62,045 nt of DNA from Stenocarpella maydis (lineage: Eukaryota; Ascomycota; Sordariomycetes; Diaporthales; Diaporthaceae): contig NQMI01000142.1 in the NCBI GenBank assembly GCA_002270565.1, positions 56,380-118,424 of the forward strand. The letters run 5' to 3'. The notes beneath the pieces were generated by a model that ran no database searches, was not told the DNA's origin, and worked only from the letters and a program-made list of their open reading frames with translations. The translations under genes were made by a program, and so were the position numbers. Below, piece after piece: positions 49,615 through 60,624 of this stretch (its first letter is position 1; each line of letters begins with the position of its first letter).

Positions 49615-51690
49615 TTTTATTATTCATTTATCTATTTATTTATTTAGTTATTTTATCATTCATTCATTCATTTATTTATCAAAGTAATTTGAACTCTAGA
49701 AGGTAGGTAAGTAGGTCTTATTAATAAGGTTACCCTATATATAAATTTAAAGAAAACTTTTAAGCTAATTAGAAGCCTTAGATACTACTTTTTGCTGAGT
49801 ATTAGTATTTATTAGGGGTTTCTATATAATTTCTTAATATTTTATCCTCTTGTTTTATTTATTTATATAGTAAGTAGGGGTCCTAAAGAAGAGTATATAG
49901 AATCTCTAAATAGAGAAAACTTTCTATAATATTTTAGTATCTTTACTTTCGCATAAGAGAGAATTAATATTTATCAGTTATTTACTTTATCTTACCCGGG
50001 ATATACTACCATTCTAAGAGAATAGCATATATTAATTACTTTATATAGAAGCTAAATTAGCTTTATTAAAAGTATATTATTATAGCTACTTTTATATTTT
50101 AAATAATAATTTTAAATATCTTACGCTAAATATATTCTACCTTTAATATTAATTAAGTTAAATGGGTTATAAAAGACCCTTTACTTTTGTAAAAGCTAAT
50201 AAATATTTAGCTTAACCTTATTTTAGTCTTAAAGGATATAGATACTAAGAGTAATAACGAGTCCTTTATAAATAAGATCTTAGTAGTTAAGAATATCTTA
50301 AGCTAGCCCTATATAAGCTACTTATACTACTAGGCCCTTATTAAATAAAGAGGCTAGAATAACCCTATATAAGAGCTATTTAAGAACCTTATATGCTTAG
50401 TAATACTTAACTGATTTAAGAAGTAATAAGGCAATACCTATACCTATAAGGGCCTATAGCACTAGGGTACTCTTAGAGCAGCACTATTAATAGCTTAGGA
50501 TAGGAGAATAAAGTGAGGAAGGTAGGTATAACAAGGGAGGGATATTAATAGGGGATAGTTAGCTTATATTTCTAGCTGGGACTTAGTATATACTTAATAA
50601 GGTAACTTATAAACCTATAAGAGAACATTATATAGTAGTATAATAGCTACTCCTTAATACTATCTTAGGACTATTTTAGGCTATTACCCCTTTTAGAATT
50701 CCTTTATTATTATTTTATTTAAATAAATAATATAATATTATTAAGGATTAGCCTAGGGTAATAATAATAAGACTTAAACCTATGACCTTATTTATAAAAG
50801 AAATACTCCTTATTAGCTTAGACTTATTATGAACCCTAATATATTATTATATATCTAGCTATATAGGTTTTAATAGTTATACTTATTATAGTATTTTATA
50901 AAAGGAAAGCTAACCTTTAAGTCCTTATTATTCTTATCCTCCTTATAATTATTATAAAATTAGTATATATTTAAGCTATTACTACTATTTAGGTATATAG
51001 TAATTGCCTTTAAGGTAATAATAATTATAATAGACTTAAGATGCTAATACTCCTTAGCTATATTAATACAGTTCCATATTAGGTTAATACCTTACTAAAG
51101 CTAAATTAGAAAAAGAATATACCTTAAGATAATTAACAATAATACTTTATTTATAACGCTAATTACTAATAATATTATTAAGCTATAATAGTATATTAAA
51201 TATATTAGTAATGAAATATATTAGCTACTACAAAATACTAAACTTAGGACTATTATTATTATAATATACTAGAATATTATTATAATTACTAGCTAGTAAA
51301 AATATAGTAGTAAGCTATTTAAAAGTAAAGGGCATATTAAAGGTAGTATAAACTATTTAATAAGCTAATATAGGGGTATAAGTAAAGCTATTAAAACAAA
51401 TTAAAAGAATTATAAGTAGTAAATAAATATAATATCTTAAGCCTTATAAAATACTTTAATAGGTTAAATAAATCCTAAATTTAGTACAGCTTAATTATCT
51501 TTAATATAAATATTATTATAAATGTAATATAAAATGAAATATATTTATTATTAAATATAACTTTAGCTAGTATAGCTTATTAAGTATTATAAAGTAAAAA
51601 GCTACTAATGAATATTTATATTTATTAAATATACTTATACTTTTAATACTAGTATATTATATGTAACTAATTATATTTACTATAGTAACA
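48472..51690. other. AT-rich block, unassigned repeats
   Basis: Very AT-rich. Only landmarks: a GC-richer spot at 49200-49290 with ctcactcactcactccgctt, a pyrimidine-rich stretch at 49445-49510, and the tetramer array listed separately. Stretches at 50000-51690 look like decayed coding repeats on the plus strand and may be the 5' part of the pogo-like relic that follows. Confidence 0.5.
49545..49616. repeat. (ttta)n microsatellite
   Basis: About 18 uninterrupted copies of the tetramer, then impure copies to 49680. Confidence 0.95.
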
Positions 51691-51699
51691 TTAAAAAAG

Positions 51700-52815
51700 G
51701 ATATTAATATTAAGGAATATTATAATATACGGGCTATGTAAGAATTAGATTTATTTAATAAGCTTTTAATTCTTATTATTAAAGTCCCTTTAAATTATAT
51801 ACTTATAGGTATAAAACTAAATATAAGATAGAAATAATTATAGCTTACCTTTAGGATATTACAGTTATAATAAGGATTAGGGTTATTATTATTATTATTT
51901 TTAATAATAGCCTTATTAAGTTTAATATAATTAACACCTTAGCTTATGATTATTATTGTATCTCTTAATTAAAATATTTAATATAATAAAATAGGAGTAA
52001 TATATAAGAATAAATATAAAAGCTATAAGATAGTAGAGTTTAAGTAATATTATAAGGGTAATAATATTATCCCTATTAGTATACTACTATATTCTTCCTA
52101 TATACTATAGCTATTAAATATTATAGTATTTTTATTATTGAAGTATATATATAATAATAAGATTAATGTCTTTATTTAGGACATAATAAAATATATTAAT
52201 AAGTCTTACTTCTTTATTAAATTTAAGGTAGCTTAAAATAAGGTCTCTATAAAAGAAAATATAAAAGCTAGGTTTAAAGGGGCTAGTATTTCTCTATAAG
52301 ATTTAAATTATATTATTTTCTAAGTTATATATCTACCTATAAACTTTAAAGTAATTACCCCTAGTATTATTCTTAAAATAAGAATTATAAATATCCTTAA
52401 ATATCTACTAAGCTATCTAATAATTAAGTTTTATTAAAACTAAGATCTCTAATTATTAAGGTAGTTAAGAAGTTTATAAAGGGCATATAAGTAATAGTAC
52501 ATTAAATTACTCTTTTAAATAATTAGGTTTATATCCTTAAGAAGGCTAATACTAGGCTTATAAAGCGCTAAAGGACTAAAAGAAGTTAGGTCTAGCTTAA
52601 AGAAGTACTTAATATTAAAGAATCTTTAGTCATAATTAATAAAAAATAAAATAAGAAGTATTTAGCTAGTAAAATAGTTAGTAATAATAAGGATTCAGTT
52701 TATAGTAAACTAAGTAAATAATAATATAGTAACTATAGTAAGACTAGGTATAATATAAGAACTTATAAGAAGGATATAAAAGAATCTAATAAGCTAGATT
52801 TTAAGTAATAATAGT
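51700..52815 (+). pseudogene. Second pogo-like transposase relic (C-terminal part)
   Basis: Plus-strand decayed text reads IKENIKARFKGASI near 52250-52300, where pogo-type fungal transposases have ITxxNIxxGFRxxGI. Near 52500-52810 follow KKANTRLIKR (a basic stretch that continues with TKR) and a last part reading YSNYSKTRYNIRTYKKDIKE. In the family that last part is C-x2-C-x3-GHNxRTC, a zinc-knuckle-like end; the Cys are Tyr here, as G-to-A RIP would give. Many stops. It ends right before an inverted RepB copy. The catalytic core upstream is too decayed to point to. Confidence 0.65.
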
Positions 52816-52839
52816 AAATCTAGCATAGTTGGTACTAAT

Positions 52840-53150
52840 TAGTGCAAATATATATATATATTAGTAGTTTATAGCATAATAAGATTTTAAGAGTGACGTT
52901 AGCACCATTTAATATAAAGTACATTTTTCTTATTAAAAGTTACCCTCTTTAGACTAGCATTATACTTACCCTAACTACTCTAAATTTATAAAATCAAATA
53001 GATTTAAGTAATTAGGTATAATTAGCACTAATTAGTGATAACTTTTATTACTTATTTAGCCCTAAGTAAGTGCTAAGGTAGCCTAAAGTTAATAAATTTG
53101 CTGAAAACTAGACACTTCCTGGTCCTGGCCACTTCCTAGTCCCCTATATC
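52840..53150 (-). repeat. RepB copy, well preserved
   Basis: On the minus strand it starts near gggactaggaagtggccagg, followed by accaggaagtgtctag, gttttcagcaaatttattaa and the whole RepB tail to ctactaatatata. It shows the full length of about 300 bp and shares its tail end with the plus copy at 58881-59138. Confidence 0.85.
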
Positions 53151-53264
53151 ACTATAATAAATATAATAAGGCTATGTATAATATAAAAATATATAATAAA
53201 CTAAAAGAAAGGTTTAATAAATTAAACTTTAATTATATTATAATGAATTTAGCCTAGTTAGTAT

Positions 53265-53565
53265 TAATTAATATATATATATATATAGTTTATAATAAAT
53301 AAAGATTTTAAGAATAAAGTTACTACAAATTAATATAAAGTATGATTTTCTTCTTAAAAGTTAATTTATACAAACTAATAATATAGCCTTATTAACTCCT
53401 TTAAATTAGTAAAATTAACTAAAAATAAATAAATAATTAAATAATTATAATTAGTACTAATTAGTACTAACTTTTATTAATTATTTAGCCCTAGGTAGGT
53501 ACTAGCTTAATAGATATTAGCAGAAATACCAAAAGTGCGTCATTTACTAATATACGTTACTTTCT
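53265..53565 (-). repeat. RepB copy, degenerate, tandem to the previous one
   Basis: Same orientation as 52840-53150 and directly next to it. The order attaatataaagta, cttaaaagttaa, aattagtactaacttttatta, atttagccctaggtaggtac is kept, while the aggaagt head is lost. The end at 53520-53565 is GC-richer and unrelated. Confidence 0.6.
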
Positions 53566-54014
53566 AGTAAACCACGTTATAATAGTTTTAGTACATAGTG
53601 GATTAATAAATAATATAATGTAGCTCGAGCTATGATTCTATTTGTAATAGCGCCTGTGGTTTGCGAGAGACCTGTCTTTAGTATGTAAGACATATTCCTC
53701 ACTCGGCCACCTCATCTTCAGGATTTATATAGCTAGTCTTCGTGCATGTATCGAACCTGTAGGCGGCCAGAGTTCCACGGAAAGGGGGGGGGGCATGATC
53801 TTGTCGGCCCGACGACATAGATTTACCAATTAGGTTTGGGGCCTTGGATGTTGGTTGCTGTGGCTTATTGTTAGTGTGTATTTTTTTTTTTGATCACCCC
53901 CGCTTCGTGAGACCGGGCTGACATTTATGGATGTTCTTGGTTGCCGGCGGCAAGGAACAGTTGGACAACGGAATATCCTCATTTATATCTTTTAAGGATT
54001 AAAAAGGACACACA
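53566..54014. other. Upstream region of the oxidoreductase gene
   Basis: GC-balanced. It has a G run near 53783 and a T run at 53881-53891. A TTTATAT word at 53982-53988 lies only about 27 bases before the ATG, too close for a normal leader, so the true promoter may be further upstream. No other gene was seen. Confidence 0.5.
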
Positions 54015-55489
54015 ATGGCATCTATTTTTGACGCGTTGAAGCTGGAGCTCAAGACCGGGAAGGTCGTGCTGCCGGGCGATGCCGACTACGATGACAGCAT
54101 CAAGCGCTGGAGCGCCAGCTGCGTCAAGCCAGCTGTGAGCAGTCCCGCCTCAGGTGGGGGGGCCATCACTCGTGGTCACATAGAACTAAGCATGGAAACT
54201 AGGCAGCAATAATCAAGCCCACGTCGGCAGCAGAAGTTGGCGCGGCGGTTGTATTCGCAAACAAGCACTCGCTTCCCTTCACCGTCTGCGGCGGAGGGCA
54301 CTCCACGTCCGGACAGTCCTCCAAGGGCGAGGACGGCGTGGTCATCGACCTGTCCCTCATGCGCGATATCAGGGTCGACGCTCAGAAACACAGCATCACC
54401 TTTGGCGGCGGCTGCCTCTGGGCCGAGGTGGACGAGGCGGCGGCGGAGCATGGGCTTGCCACGCCCGGCGGTACCGTCAACCACACTGGGGTGGGCGGCC
54501 TTGTCCTCGGCGGCGGATTCGGCTTCCTCAGCCCGAAGCACGGGCTCACCATCGACGTGCTACTGGAGGTAGAGGTGGTGCTCGCCGACGGGAGCGTGCT
54601 GACCGCCTCGGATGCGGAGAACGCGGACCTCTTCTGGGCCATGCGCGGCGCCGGGACGAGCTTCGGCGTCGTGACGCGCTTCACGTCGCGGGCGTTCCCG
54701 CAGGGCGACGTCTGGGCGGGCGTGTTGATATTCACGCCTGACCAGCTGGTCGAGGTTGTGGAGGGCTGCAACGCCGTGCTGGCGGCGCAGGATGGCAACC
54801 AGGCCATACTGCTGGCGCTTGCGTACTCGCCGCCCCCGGACAGGGTGCGCGTCGTCGTTGCGCAGGTCTTCCACAACGGCAGCGCCGAGGAGGGCGAGAA
54901 GGCGTTCGCGCCATTGCTCAAGGTCGGCCCGCACATCAATGCGGTGCAGGCGGTGCCGTACAAGGCTGTCAATGGGCTTGCCAACGCCGGGGTGCCTCAC
55001 GGGGGCCGGTACCAGTTCGGCGCGGCTAATGTCACGTACCCAGTCGACGCCAGTGTGGTCAAGTCGGTTGCGAAGGTGTGGTGGGAGGGCATCGAGCGAT
55101 TCGGATCGGATCCGAGCAGGGAGGACCTCCGCGGCAGCATGATCGGTTATGAGCTGTTCCCGAACGAAAAGGCCCGCGAGGTGGGCCCGGAGGCGACGGC
55201 CTTTGCCAACCGTGGGAGCTACTTCAATGTGGCGGTGCTGATGAGCTGGAAGAATGCCGAGAGCGACAGGGAGGTCCGCGCATTCAAGCAGGAGGTTGCT
55301 GCCCTTATCAGGGACAAGGGATTCAAGGGCGACGAGGTGGGAGGTACAGGTGTTGGTCAGTACAACAATTACCTGGACAGCAGCATCAGCGCCGAGGGGG
55401 CGTTTGGCGTGAATGCGAAGAGGCTGAAGGAGCTGAAGCACAAGTATGACCCGGCGAATCGGTTCGACAAGCTATGGAGGCTGGCCTGA
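54015..55489 (+). CDS. FAD-linked oxidoreductase (PCMH/BBE type), 468 aa, two exons
   Basis: Exons 54015-54134 and 54203-55489; the 68-bp intron runs GTGAGC..TAG. Another AG four bases later (gcag) would bring a stop into frame, so the TAG acceptor was chosen. The start context is acacacaATGG. Domains: N-terminal lead (DADYDDSIKRWSASCVKPA), FAD-binding PCMH domain with TVCGGGHSTSG, where His73 is the expected covalent FAD ligand, then GGTVNHTGVGGLVLGGGFG, DLFWAMRGAG-SFGVVT, and a C-terminal BBE-like end (NNYLDSS, LKHKYDPANRFDKLWRL). The Cys that makes a second FAD bond in berberine-bridge enzymes is Val132 here, so only the His bond is expected. No signal peptide, so probably cytosolic. The family oxidises alcohols, amines or secondary-metabolite intermediates with O2; the substrate is not predictable. 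No biosynthetic cluster is visible around it. Confidence 0.93.
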
Positions 55490-56886
55490 CGGACGCGGGT
55501 GGTCGGTCGTACTTGTTCCTGCGTGCATATATCAGGGCGGATATTATTGCTGGTGCTCGGCTGGGGCTCTCCACCGACAGCCATCCAAGTGTGCATGTGA
55601 TTCTCAACCACCTGCAATCTGGTCTTGCAATGGTCGTCTGCGCAATGTCGTCGTTCGTGCAACCCCCATGGCGATCTCGTGAGACGACTGACGACCTCTA
55701 GTCACACTCGATGGCAGCTGATTGCCAGTGCCGGTACTGATTGCCAGACGTGGCCACAGGGACATTTTCCTGCTGCGAGGAGTAAGAAGGCAACAACGGG
55801 CAGGTATCACGAGCCATGCTTTCAGGAAGAGCTGTTTCGGGCCAATGACAAGGCTCTGAGGATCAAGGTGCAGACAGAGACCGAAGCCGCTGCAGACGCC
55901 CCGCGCTGGAACCTTCGGTGCGGATATGGCTCCATGACAAAGAAAGGGCTGGCACCCCTGACCCTACTCTGTACGGAGTATTCCCAGCCTGGTCCCCCTC
56001 GTCCCTGTTACAGACGACTTGCGAGTCAGGCCGTAATGTTACCGTAATGTTACCGTAATGTTACCTCTCATGCCAGCCGGCTAACTCTGATAACCCGAGT
56101 CCTCATGTGCTCCTAGGCACGCCAGCCAGGTACTTGAATAGTAAATCTGATCCCCGGGAATAAGCCCAAGCTTGAGGGTTACATTTCAGGGCATCCCCTG
56201 CCCTGTCTGCCTTGGGGAGAGGCCCCCGGACCTGGCAGTACTACACTGCTATGTACAAAGTCAGCCATGGTATAGAATGCAACGAACGGCACAGGGACGC
56301 AGTAAGCTGAAACTGGTGTAGCTCGGAGGCGGGCGCCAACGATTCAGGGTCCAGTGAATATTTAGGGGCAGCGAATGGCGTCATAGGTAGCTTACGACGA
56401 TGGATTGTCAGGCAGAACTTCCCTATTCAGGGAGCGTCGACGGGACCACAGACGCCAGTACTAGTCAGATCATCTGGGCAACGCGACAACTCGAGTCGCC
56501 AGAGCCTGACAGGGGGAATTGATTCTACCTAGGCACCTTTTGGTGCGGGCCTCTTGGTTCCAAATCCCGGCATCCCCCCTCTTCTTTTATCGCGCTTTGT
56601 CCATCCATCACGATCTCTGGCCCTTTGGCCTCTGGGGCGGGCTTCGTTCCGCCAGATTGTCTGCCATTCCATTCAGCCCGATCACATGAGATCGCGCACA
56701 ACTCCCAACCCACTTCGGACCACCTCTAGACGCTCTTCATCTCAGAACGGCCCGCGGCGTAAACTTGGGCTTGACGTAGTCTCGCCGGCCTATCTTCTTT
56801 CTCCTCCACAAGCTACGCGAAGAAAGGGGAGAAGGAGAAGAAGAAGAAGAAGAAGAAAAAAGAGACGCTCTGATTCACTAACCGGC
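55490..56886. other. Intergenic region between two plus-strand genes
   Basis: 3' flank of the oxidoreductase and promoter/leader of the next gene. At 56033-56065 an 11-bp unit (gtaatgttacc) is repeated three times. At 56826-56862 a purine-rich (aag)n run lies just upstream of the chosen start of the next gene and is probably in its leader. Overlapping ORFs here look random. Confidence 0.6.
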
Positions 56887-58074
56887 ATGGCTCAGCTCCG
56901 GGCCGACATGGCCGCAACGGCCCATCTCCAGACGGCATCACCCTTCTTCGATAAGCTCCCCTTCGAGATCCGCGAGAAGATCTTCGTCGAGCTGTGGGCT
57001 TTCCACGAGACCAGGTGGCATGTGCACTCTCCCGGTGAGCATGCCGTGCCCGTTTTCCCCTGCCTCACCGGCACACACGACGAGGACACGCGTTACGCCC
57101 GGTTCCAGGCTTCGCGTGGCAATGAGGCCCTGGCATGGGAGTCGAGGCTGCGCTCGCCGTGGAACACGCACTGGAGGTGCGCCGAGGCAGCTGCTGTCAG
57201 GGCAACGAATCCCAGGACCGGACGCACAGCCTCGCCGAACGACTATGTCAGGCGATCGCCTAGCTTCGCATCTCCTCTGTCGCCCCTTTTGGTTTGCAAG
57301 CGATGGTAAGTTGGCGCCTACAGGACCGCCCACTGACGCTTCTACCGCCTATCATCCCTTGATATTTGTCCGATAGTTAACAGAATACCAGGTACGTCGA
57401 GAGCATTGAGCCCCTCGAGAATGTCCTTACCTTCTGCTTCACCGATATCATCGTCGCCAGAGACTTCCTCGCCTTGAACGCCCCCACCCGGAACATCCGC
57501 AACATCGAGATCAGCCTCCGCGTGAAACCCCTGATATCCGAGCTCTACTTCCCCGGCCCAGACGGCGAGCCACAGCCGCACATCGCCGGTGTCCCGGTCA
57601 CCGCAAGGGACAACCCCTGGGAGGACCTCAGCCGCCGCTTGTCGGCCCTCCACAGGCTTCGTGAGCTCCACGTCTACCTCGACTCCGAAGACCTGCGCCC
57701 GTGGCACAATCGCGTCAGCGAGCGGAGCTTCCTCAAGCAGCTCCTCCGGGCCAGGGCCCGCAACTTCGTCCTCTACCTGCCTAACATCCCAGCCGAGGCG
57801 GCGCTGCAAGGTCTGCCAGGGACCTACCTCGAGGGCGACCTGCGTGACGAGGCGCGCTGCACTGTCGTGAGGGGCCCGAGGCCCAATAACTGGCAACTGC
57901 ATCTCTCCAGGGTCAGTAATATGCACGCTGTTTCTCTCTAGTGAAGCGCACGTTCTGCGCCATGTGCTGACGTCTACGTCTGCCTTCTTCCAGATATCAC
58001 ATGTTCTACCGGAGAACTGGACACATAGCCTGTGGAATCAGGCCAACGACAGGGTGATGCCGCAATACGTGTAA
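56887..58074 (+). CDS. DUF7730/F-box-like fungal protein, 339 aa, three exons
   Basis: Exons 56887-57305, 57392-57911 and 57994-58074. Introns are 86 bp (GTAAGT..CAG, splitting the Trp of CKRW) and 82 bp (GTCAGT..CAG, phase 0). The total of 1,020 nt is a clean frame. The start MAQLRADMAATAHL has context ccggcATGG; upstream ATGs exist in frame but lead through an Arg-rich translation of simple sequence, so I left them out. Residues 20-40, FFDKLPFEIREKIFVELW, resemble an F-box-like motif, and LLVCKRWYVESIEPLE (about 134-149) follows, the pattern of fungal DUF7730-type proteins. The rest (NIRNIEISLRV, RLRELHVYLD) looks like a decayed leucine-rich part. F-box proteins link targets to ubiquitin ligases, but that role is only possible here. 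No signal peptide or membrane segment is seen. Confidence 0.82.
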
Positions 58075-58880
58075 ACAAGAGCCGGCTATCCAAGTCGACT
58101 CATGAAGTTGGCATGGTGTACCTGAAAAGCGCATCTTTTAAGCATTAACTAACTACTACATCCGATTTCCCTTGCACCGCTTCACACGTGGTCTCTCTAG
58201 TACCAAGTACTTCTGCTATTTATGTTGGGCCTGGAGTGCGGGCTCATCTGGGATCTGTTCAATCATGCCGAAGGCACGGGGCGGGATTAACTGTCAAGCT
58301 TTCTCAAGACGAATATCATATTTCATTATTTTCATTACCTGAAGCCTGTATAGCTGCGCAACATGGTCGTCCCGAAGACCACGAATTTCTTCTGAATGCT
58401 ATTTTGTCTTTCATCTCCGCATCTTGGCGCAACTGTGGCCGAACCTATGCCACTGCGTACAGGCCACCTCAGCTAGGGATCTACATTACTCCATTATGTG
58501 CTGTTGTATCTGCATGCCGTGGACAGCCCAAGGTGTGGTGTGAGCAGCCTTCAACGCGCTGTTTTGATTTTCTTGCGGTCGAGATCCCCTGTATCTTGAG
58601 GAGGTAACTGGCCAGCGTCTTGGAGATTTAGAACCCAAGGCCCCCCCTGCTATTTGAACCCTCTCCTTTACCCGCCAACACATATCAAAGCCCGTCACGT
58701 GCAACGAGAACGAATGCCTGCGTAATGCATTGTGCTGTCCCATCAGGTTCCCATTATAAGTTCATCACATCGGTGTTGAATCGAACATAACTTTGACCGT
58801 TATGTTTGCAGTTACCTGCCCCGCCTCTCTTACATTCACATAAGTCTTTTATGAAATGTATTTTTAAATTATAATAACGT
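58075..58880. other. 3' flank, no further gene seen
   Basis: GC-balanced DNA to about 58800, then a drop to AT-rich. The 139-aa frame at 58188-58607 has no family features and is likely chance. Confidence 0.55.
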
Positions 58881-59138
58881 AGGGTACCAGGAAGTAGCCA
58901 GGACCAGGAAGTGGCCAGTTTTCAGCAAATTCATCAACTTTAAGCTACACTAGCACCTGCCTAGAGCCAGATTAAGTAATAAAAGTTAACATTAATTAGT
59001 TTTATAAATTTACAGTAATTAGAGTAAGTATAATGCTAGTTTCAAGATAGTAACTTTTAATAAAAAATATATATTATACTAAATAATACTAACTTTATTC
59101 TTAAAATCTTAATTCACTATAAACTACTAATATATAAC
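58881..59138 (+). repeat. RepB copy, best-preserved head
   Basis: Starts agggtaccaggaagtagcca, then ggaccaggaagtggccag, ttttcagcaaattcatcaac, with the RepB tail to ctactaatatata. The two aggaagt(a/g)gcca words in the head are least mutated here. It lies at the boundary from the GC islet to AT-rich DNA. Confidence 0.85.
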
Positions 59139-59549
59139 GGGATTTACCAGTGAGTAAACCGTATCAGTAAGTGGATTAATTTTTCAACTTTTGTCTTCTT
59201 TAATTTAAATATATATATGATTTTGAAGATAATTTAAATCTTAATATTATTTTATATCAATATTAGTAGATTTATTGATTTATTATATAAAGAATTATAG
59301 TTAAAAACATAGATTTAACGCGTAGCTATACAGAAAGAAAAAAGTTAGAAAACCTCATTTTCTGGTCTGTGCACCTCACTTAATAATTAATAATATTAAT
59401 TACAAATTTAAGTTTATGCTTATATCTATATACAGAATAATAAATATCGAATGATATTTATTATATAAATCTTTAAATAACATATATAATTTTCTTAATG
59501 AATAAGCATATAGCCTCTAATATTCCCTAATGTATCCTTTAATTAGTAT
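59139..59549. other. AT-rich DNA, unassigned
   Basis: RIP-like AT-rich sequence. No ORF or motif seen. Confidence 0.5.
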
Positions 59550-60086
59550 TCTGATGAATTTGTGCTATAGAATAGCATTCAGTTCAGCGTGTGTGTGTTT
59601 CGGCAGGGTCGCAGTATGGTGCTCTGAGGCGAATTCGGACGATTGACAATGGTCTGGACAACTTTGTATTGAATTAAGTTGGGCTTCTGTAAGCCCTCCT
59701 TATATACCCTCCGACGTCGTCTCACCCCTGGGCACGCTGCGGTAGGCTCTGGTGCAAATTTGCAAATGCCGGAAAATTCGCCCTTCCAACACACCATCTT
59801 TGGTTCCAAGCCACCAGCCAACCATAGCCCTGGTAATGCCCAAATTAAGTACATATAAACTTCAGAAATCAAGCTATCCAATGCACTAAGTCATATACTT
59901 TTTGGGTAAGAAATAAGGGTAATGCAGAGGTCTGAATTAAGGTGCAAATGCAGGCCAAAATAATCGACTCACGGCCACCAAACTCATCTTGCGTCACGCA
60001 CGCACTGGGCGTACTTAGCGAAAATCGCCTGACTCGCAAGTCTAGGGTAACTCCTTGCTAGGAAGTCTAGGGTAACTCCTTACAAC
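59550..60086 (-). mobile_element. RepA dispersed repeat, copy 6 (inverted), 5' end missing
   Basis: Minus-strand copy from its 3' end (TCTGATGAATTTGTG on the plus strand) to two 24-bp units, stopping at the N. The usual TGTTAAACGG start is absent. Almost identical to copy 7 on the other side of the N. Confidence 0.8.
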
Positions 60087-60087
60087 N
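60087..60087. other. Single-N assembly gap at a palindrome centre
   Basis: One N between cttacaac and gttgtaag, the exact centre of two inverted RepA copies. Confidence 0.85.
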
Positions 60088-60624
60088 GTTGTAAGGAGTT
60101 ACCCTAGACTTCCTAGCAAGGAGTTACCCTAGACTTGCGAGTCAGGCGATTTTCGCTAAGTACGCCCAGTGCGTGCGTGACGCAAGATGAGTTTGGTGGC
60201 CGTGAGTCGATTATTTTGGCCTGCATTTGCACCTTAATTCAGACCTCTGCATTACCCTTATTTCTTACCCAAAAAGTATATGACCTAGTGCATTGGATAG
60301 CTTGATTTCTGAAGTTTATATGTACTTAATTTGGGTATTGCTAGGGCTATGGTTGGCTGGTTGCTTGGAACCAAAGATGGTGTGTTGGAAGGGCGAATTT
60401 TCCGGCATTTGCAAATTTGCACCAGAGCCTACCGCAGCGTGCCCAGGGGTGAGACGACGTCGGAGGGTATATAAGGAGGGCTTACAGAAGCCCAACTTAA
60501 TTCAATACAAAGTTGTCCAGACCATTGTCAATCGTCCGAATTCGCCTCAGAGCACCATACTGCGACCCTGCCGAAACACACACACGCTGAACTGAATGCT
60601 ATTCTATAGCACAAATTCATCAGA
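60088..60624 (+). mobile_element. RepA dispersed repeat, copy 7, 5' end missing
   Basis: Plus-strand copy from two 24-bp units to CACAAATTCATCAGA. Body, TATA-like GTATATAAGG and stem GGGCTT-ACAG-AAGCCC as in the other copies. Confidence 0.8.

Noticed and set aside
54560..55441. 293-codon minus-strand ORF
   Set aside because: Antisense shadow of the FAD oxidoreductase exon.
58188..58607. 139-codon plus-strand ORF after the DUF7730-like gene
   Set aside because: No domain, no good start context, and neighbouring frames equally open; probably chance.
60293..60595. 100-codon frame in RepA (LISEVYMYLIW...), seen in almost all copies, as a conserved gene
   Set aside because: The frame opens at a TTG in most copies, passes through the TATA-like region and is conserved only because the copies are nearly identical. 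A frame on the other strand is open too, and no family is recognisable.
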